Assembly: GCA_964598885.1 (NCBI GenBank)
Contig: CAZRES010000008.1
Location: 1 to 54,479 of the forward strand
Origin: SURF-33 sp964598885
GTDB lineage: Bacteria > Desulfobacterota > Desulfobacteria > Desulfobacterales > Desulfosalsimonadaceae
Direction of reading: 5' to 3'
Length of the DNA: 54,479 nt
The notes under the pieces are model-generated. The model had not been told where the DNA came from. It saw only the letters and a list, made by a program, of their open reading frames with translations, and ran no database searches. Position numbers and translations under genes: made by a program. Shown one piece after another: positions 52,169-54,479 of this stretch (positions are counted from its first letter, which is position 1; the number at the start of each line of letters is the position of its first letter).

Positions 52169-54479
52169 CATCGTCCTTTTCCGCAAGTGACGCGGCGCTT
52201 ACCAGCCGTTCATGGGGTTCCATATTGATCAGCCGGACCCCCTGGGTATTCCGGCTGATCACCGATATCCCCTGGATAGGCAGCCGGATGATCTTGCCGA
52301 TATCGGTCACCAGCATCACATCATCATCGTCACTGACCACCAGAATGGTCACGACCCGACCGTTGCGTTCGCTGGTTTTTATGGTAATAACCCCCTTGCC
52401 GCCGCGCTTCTGAACCGGATATTCATCAATGGCCGTGCGTTTGCCGTAACCATGTTCCGTGGCCGTGAACAGCGTCTGACCGTGGGTCAGAACTTCCATG
52501 CCTACCAGATGATCATCCAGGCCCAGAGCCAAACCCCGAACCCCCATGGATGTCCGGCCGGAAGGCCGGACGTCGGATTCATGAAAACGGATGGACTTGC
52601 CCAGCAGGGAACACAGAAACACGTTGCGGGTGCCGTCGGTGATCCGGGCCGCGATCAGTTCGTCGCCATCCCGAAGGTTCAGGGCGATGATGCCGCCGAC
52701 CCGGGGCCGGGAATAGGCCATGATATCGGTTTTCTTGACCAGGCCGCTTTTGGTGGCCAGCAGCACGTATCCGCCGGGGGTAAATTCCGGAACCGCCAGC
52801 ACCGTGGCCAGCCGTTCCTCGGGTCCCAGGTTCAACAGATTAACTACGGCCTTGCCCCGGCTGGTCCGGCTACCCTGGGGAATTTCATAGACCTTGCGCC
52901 AGTAAACCCTGCCGAGGTTGGTGAAAAACAGGAAGGTGTGATGGGTGGAAGCGACAAAAAGATGTTCCACAAAATCTTCATCCTTGGTTCCCATGCCGGT
53001 CTTGCCTTTGCCGCCCCTGTGCTGCTGCCGGTACATGGTAATGGGATTGCGCTTGATGTAGCCGCTGTTGGTGATGGTGACGACCATGTCTTCTTCGGCG
53101 ATCAGATCTTCCATCCGGATTTGCCTGGTCTCGGCCACAATCTGAGTCCGGCGGGCATCCCCATAAGTCTGCCGGATGATTTCCAACTCTTCCTTGATCA
53201 GGCCCAGTACAATCCGCTCGCTGCCTAAAATTTCCCGGAACCGGGCAATATCTTTCAGCAGATCGATGTGCTCCTGTTTAACCTTGTCCCGCTCCAGACC
53301 GGTGAGCCGTTGCAGGCGCATGTCTAAAATGGCCTGGGCCTGGGCGTCGGTGAGCTCGAACCGGCTGATAAGCTTTTCTTTTGCTTCCGGAGGCGAGGCC
53401 GCGCTCCGGATCAACCGGATCACTTCATCAATATGATCCAAAGCGATAATCAGACCTTCCAGAATATGCGCGCGAGCTTCGGCCTTGTTTAAATCAAACC
53501 GGGTCCGCCGGATGATGATATCCTTGCGATGGATGATGAAATGCTCCAGGATTTCCTTTAAATTCATCAATTCCGGCCGGTTGTGAACTACGGCAAGAAA
53601 GATGATTCCGAAGTTGTTTTCCATCTGGGTGTGACGGTAGAGATGATTGAGAACCACATCCGGTACCTGGTCCTTGCGCAGGGCAATGGCGATGCGCATA
53701 CCATCCTTGTCGGATTCATCCCGGACATAGCGAACCCCATCGAGGTTTTTTTCCTTAATGAGTTCGGCGATCTTTGCAATCAGATTGGCCTTGTTGACCT
53801 GGTAGGGAATCTCCCGAACGACGATGGTCTCGGTCTTGTTCTTGGCATCGGGTTCGATTTCAACTTTGGCCCGGATGGTCAGCTTGCCCCGGCCGGTCCG
53901 GTAGGCGTCCCGGATGCCGTCGGTGCCGTAGATAATCCCGCCGGTGGGAAAATCAGGCCCCGGGAGATAGTTGATCAGCTCCTCGCAGGACATTTTTGGA
54001 TCATTGATCAAGGCCACGATGGCGTTGCAGACTTCATTGAGATTGTGGGGCGGAATATTGGTGGCCATACCCACGGCAATGCCCGACGACCCATTGAGCA
54101 GCAGCGCCGGGATCCGTGCGGGCATCACGTCCGGTTCTTCCAACGTTTCGTCATAGTTGACGTGGAATGCGACGGTTTCCTTGTCGATATCCTCGAGCAA
54201 CTCATGCGCCAGTCGTGTCATGCGCACTTCCGTGTACCGCATGGCCGCTGCCGGGTCTCCGTCTACGGAGCCGAAATTGCCCTGGCCATCCACCAGGGGA
54301 TAGCGCATGGAAAAATCCTGGGCCAGCCGCACCAGGGCATCATAGACCGCTGAATCGCCATGGGGGTGATATTTACCAATGACATCACCGACAATACGGG
54401 CGGATTTCTTGTACGGCTTGTTATAGTCGTTTTTTAAATCATGCATCGCGAATAAAATTCGCCGGTGAACAGGCTTCAA
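52146..54479 (-). CDS. gyrA: DNA gyrase subunit A (5' truncated by window edge)
   Basis: Type II topoisomerase subunit introducing negative supercoils, cutting DNA with its catalytic Tyr (AAMRYTE). Position 54479 encodes the Leu of LKPVHRR, so about 40-45 N-terminal residues lie beyond the window and the TTG here is not a start. The region equivalent to the quinolone-resistance segment reads GDSAVYDALVR, with Ser and Asp at the usual key positions, as in sensitive enzymes. QHRGGKGKTGMG approximates the GyrA box of the C-terminal wrapping domain, and an acidic tail follows (KDDDESQEDV). It is the first visible gene of the gyrA-gpsA-radC-pgk operon. Confidence 0.97.
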   Translation of the reverse strand: MKPVHRRILFAMHDLKNDYNKPYKKSARIVGDVIGKYHPHGDSAVYDALVRLAQDFSMRYPLVDGQGNFGSVDGDPAAAMRYTEVRMTRLAHELLEDIDKETVAFHVNYDETLEEPDVMPARIPALLLNGSSGIAVGMATNIPPHNLNEVCNAIVALINDPKMSCEELINYLPGPDFPTGGIIYGTDGIRDAYRTGRGKLTIRAKVEIEPDAKNKTETIVVREIPYQVNKANLIAKIAELIKEKNLDGVRYVRDESDKDGMRIAIALRKDQVPDVVLNHLYRHTQMENNFGIIFLAVVHNRPELMNLKEILEHFIIHRKDIIIRRTRFDLNKAEARAHILEGLIIALDHIDEVIRLIRSAASPPEAKEKLISRFELTDAQAQAILDMRLQRLTGLERDKVKQEHIDLLKDIARFREILGSERIVLGLIKEELEIIRQTYGDARRTQIVAETRQIRMEDLIAEEDMVVTITNSGYIKRNPITMYRQQHRGGKGKTGMGTKDEDFVEHLFVASTHHTFLFFTNLGRVYWRKVYEIPQGSRTSRGKAVVNLLNLGPEERLATVLAVPEFTPGGYVLLATKSGLVKKTDIMAYSRPRVGGIIALNLRDGDELIAARITDGTRNVFLCSLLGKSIRFHESDVRPSGRTSMGVRGLALGLDDHLVGMEVLTHGQTLFTATEHGYGKRTAIDEYPVQKRGGKGVITIKTSERNGRVVTILVVSDDDDVMLVTDIGKIIRLPIQGISVISRNTQGVRLINMEPHERLVSAASLAEKDDDESQEDV

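Noticed and set aside
52212..53228. 338-codon frame opposite gyrA
   Set aside because: Shadow of gyrA, without any recognisable domain.
1..54479. Mobile elements, phage genes, CRISPR arrays or rRNA
   Set aside because: No transposase, integrase, terminal inverted repeats or spaced repeats were seen on either strand.

Overview
The window reads as a chromosomal segment of a Gram-negative anaerobic bacterium, most likely a member of the Desulfobacterota (a sulfate-reducing deltaproteobacterial lineage). The grounds are the mixture of families rather than any marker gene: ferredoxin-nitroreductase fusions and cysteine-rich dicluster ferredoxins, many TPR/Sel1 proteins, paired YkgJ cysteine-cluster proteins, outer-membrane proteins (FadL-type and YadA-type), and a 500-residue threonine synthase. 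No insertion sequence, integrase, phage gene, CRISPR array or rRNA was seen. The window is mostly core housekeeping DNA with lineage-specific envelope genes between.

Layout. 1-6.7 kb: the 3' part of a cation/proton antiporter with a cytoplasmic USP-like region, a DPM1-like family 2 glycosyltransferase, an unusual pyruvate kinase, and a convergent GT-C/TPR membrane glycosyltransferase. 6.8-12 kb: FadL-type porin, AlkD DNA glycosylase, a small two-headed trimeric autotransporter, and a membrane metallophosphoesterase. 12-18.7 kb: FAD-dependent glycerol-3-phosphate dehydrogenase, a zinc-ribbon/pseudotrypsin/retropepsin membrane protein, two exported or membrane proteins of unknown function, and an orphan GatZ-like protein. 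18.7-20.9 kb: a two-gene redox operon (ferredoxin-nitroreductase and an HTH-like/cysteine-rich ferredoxin) behind a promoter with an 18-bp perfect palindrome. 20.9-24 kb: TPR, molybdenum-cofactor-carrier-like and Sel1 proteins. 25-30.6 kb: a leftward operon serS-thrC-LysM protein-TPR lipoprotein. 30.7-34.3 kb: rightward 5-formyl-THF cycloligase, der and rarA. 34.3-39.4 kb: leftward enoyl-CoA hydratase-like gene, rimO, polyprenyl synthetase and two exported unknowns. 39.6-44.4 kb: rightward serine protease with a coiled-coil insertion, tRNA-dihydrouridine synthase, dGTPase and two YkgJ proteins. A tRNA-Val gene on the minus strand (44.5 kb) has C instead of U at position 33. A gene-poor 0.6 kb stretch follows, then a class A penicillin-binding protein, an ArgA-like acetyltransferase, an unknown protein, and a leftward operon gyrA-gpsA-radC-(89 aa)-pgk running in from the right edge.

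How genes work together. Glycerol-3-phosphate is made (GpsA) and oxidised (GlpD) by products in the window. Pgk and pyruvate kinase are lower-glycolysis enzymes. The polyprenyl synthetase, the DPM1-like transferase and the TMTC-like GT-C transferase could form a lipid-linked protein-glycosylation route acting on exported proteins. That is an inference from family logic and proximity. The most unusual observations are the C33 tRNA, the protease with a coiled coil between catalytic His and Asp, the double-protease-fold membrane protein, the palindrome-controlled redox operon, and the possible O-glycosylation pair. All promoter, terminator and start calls are by eye.
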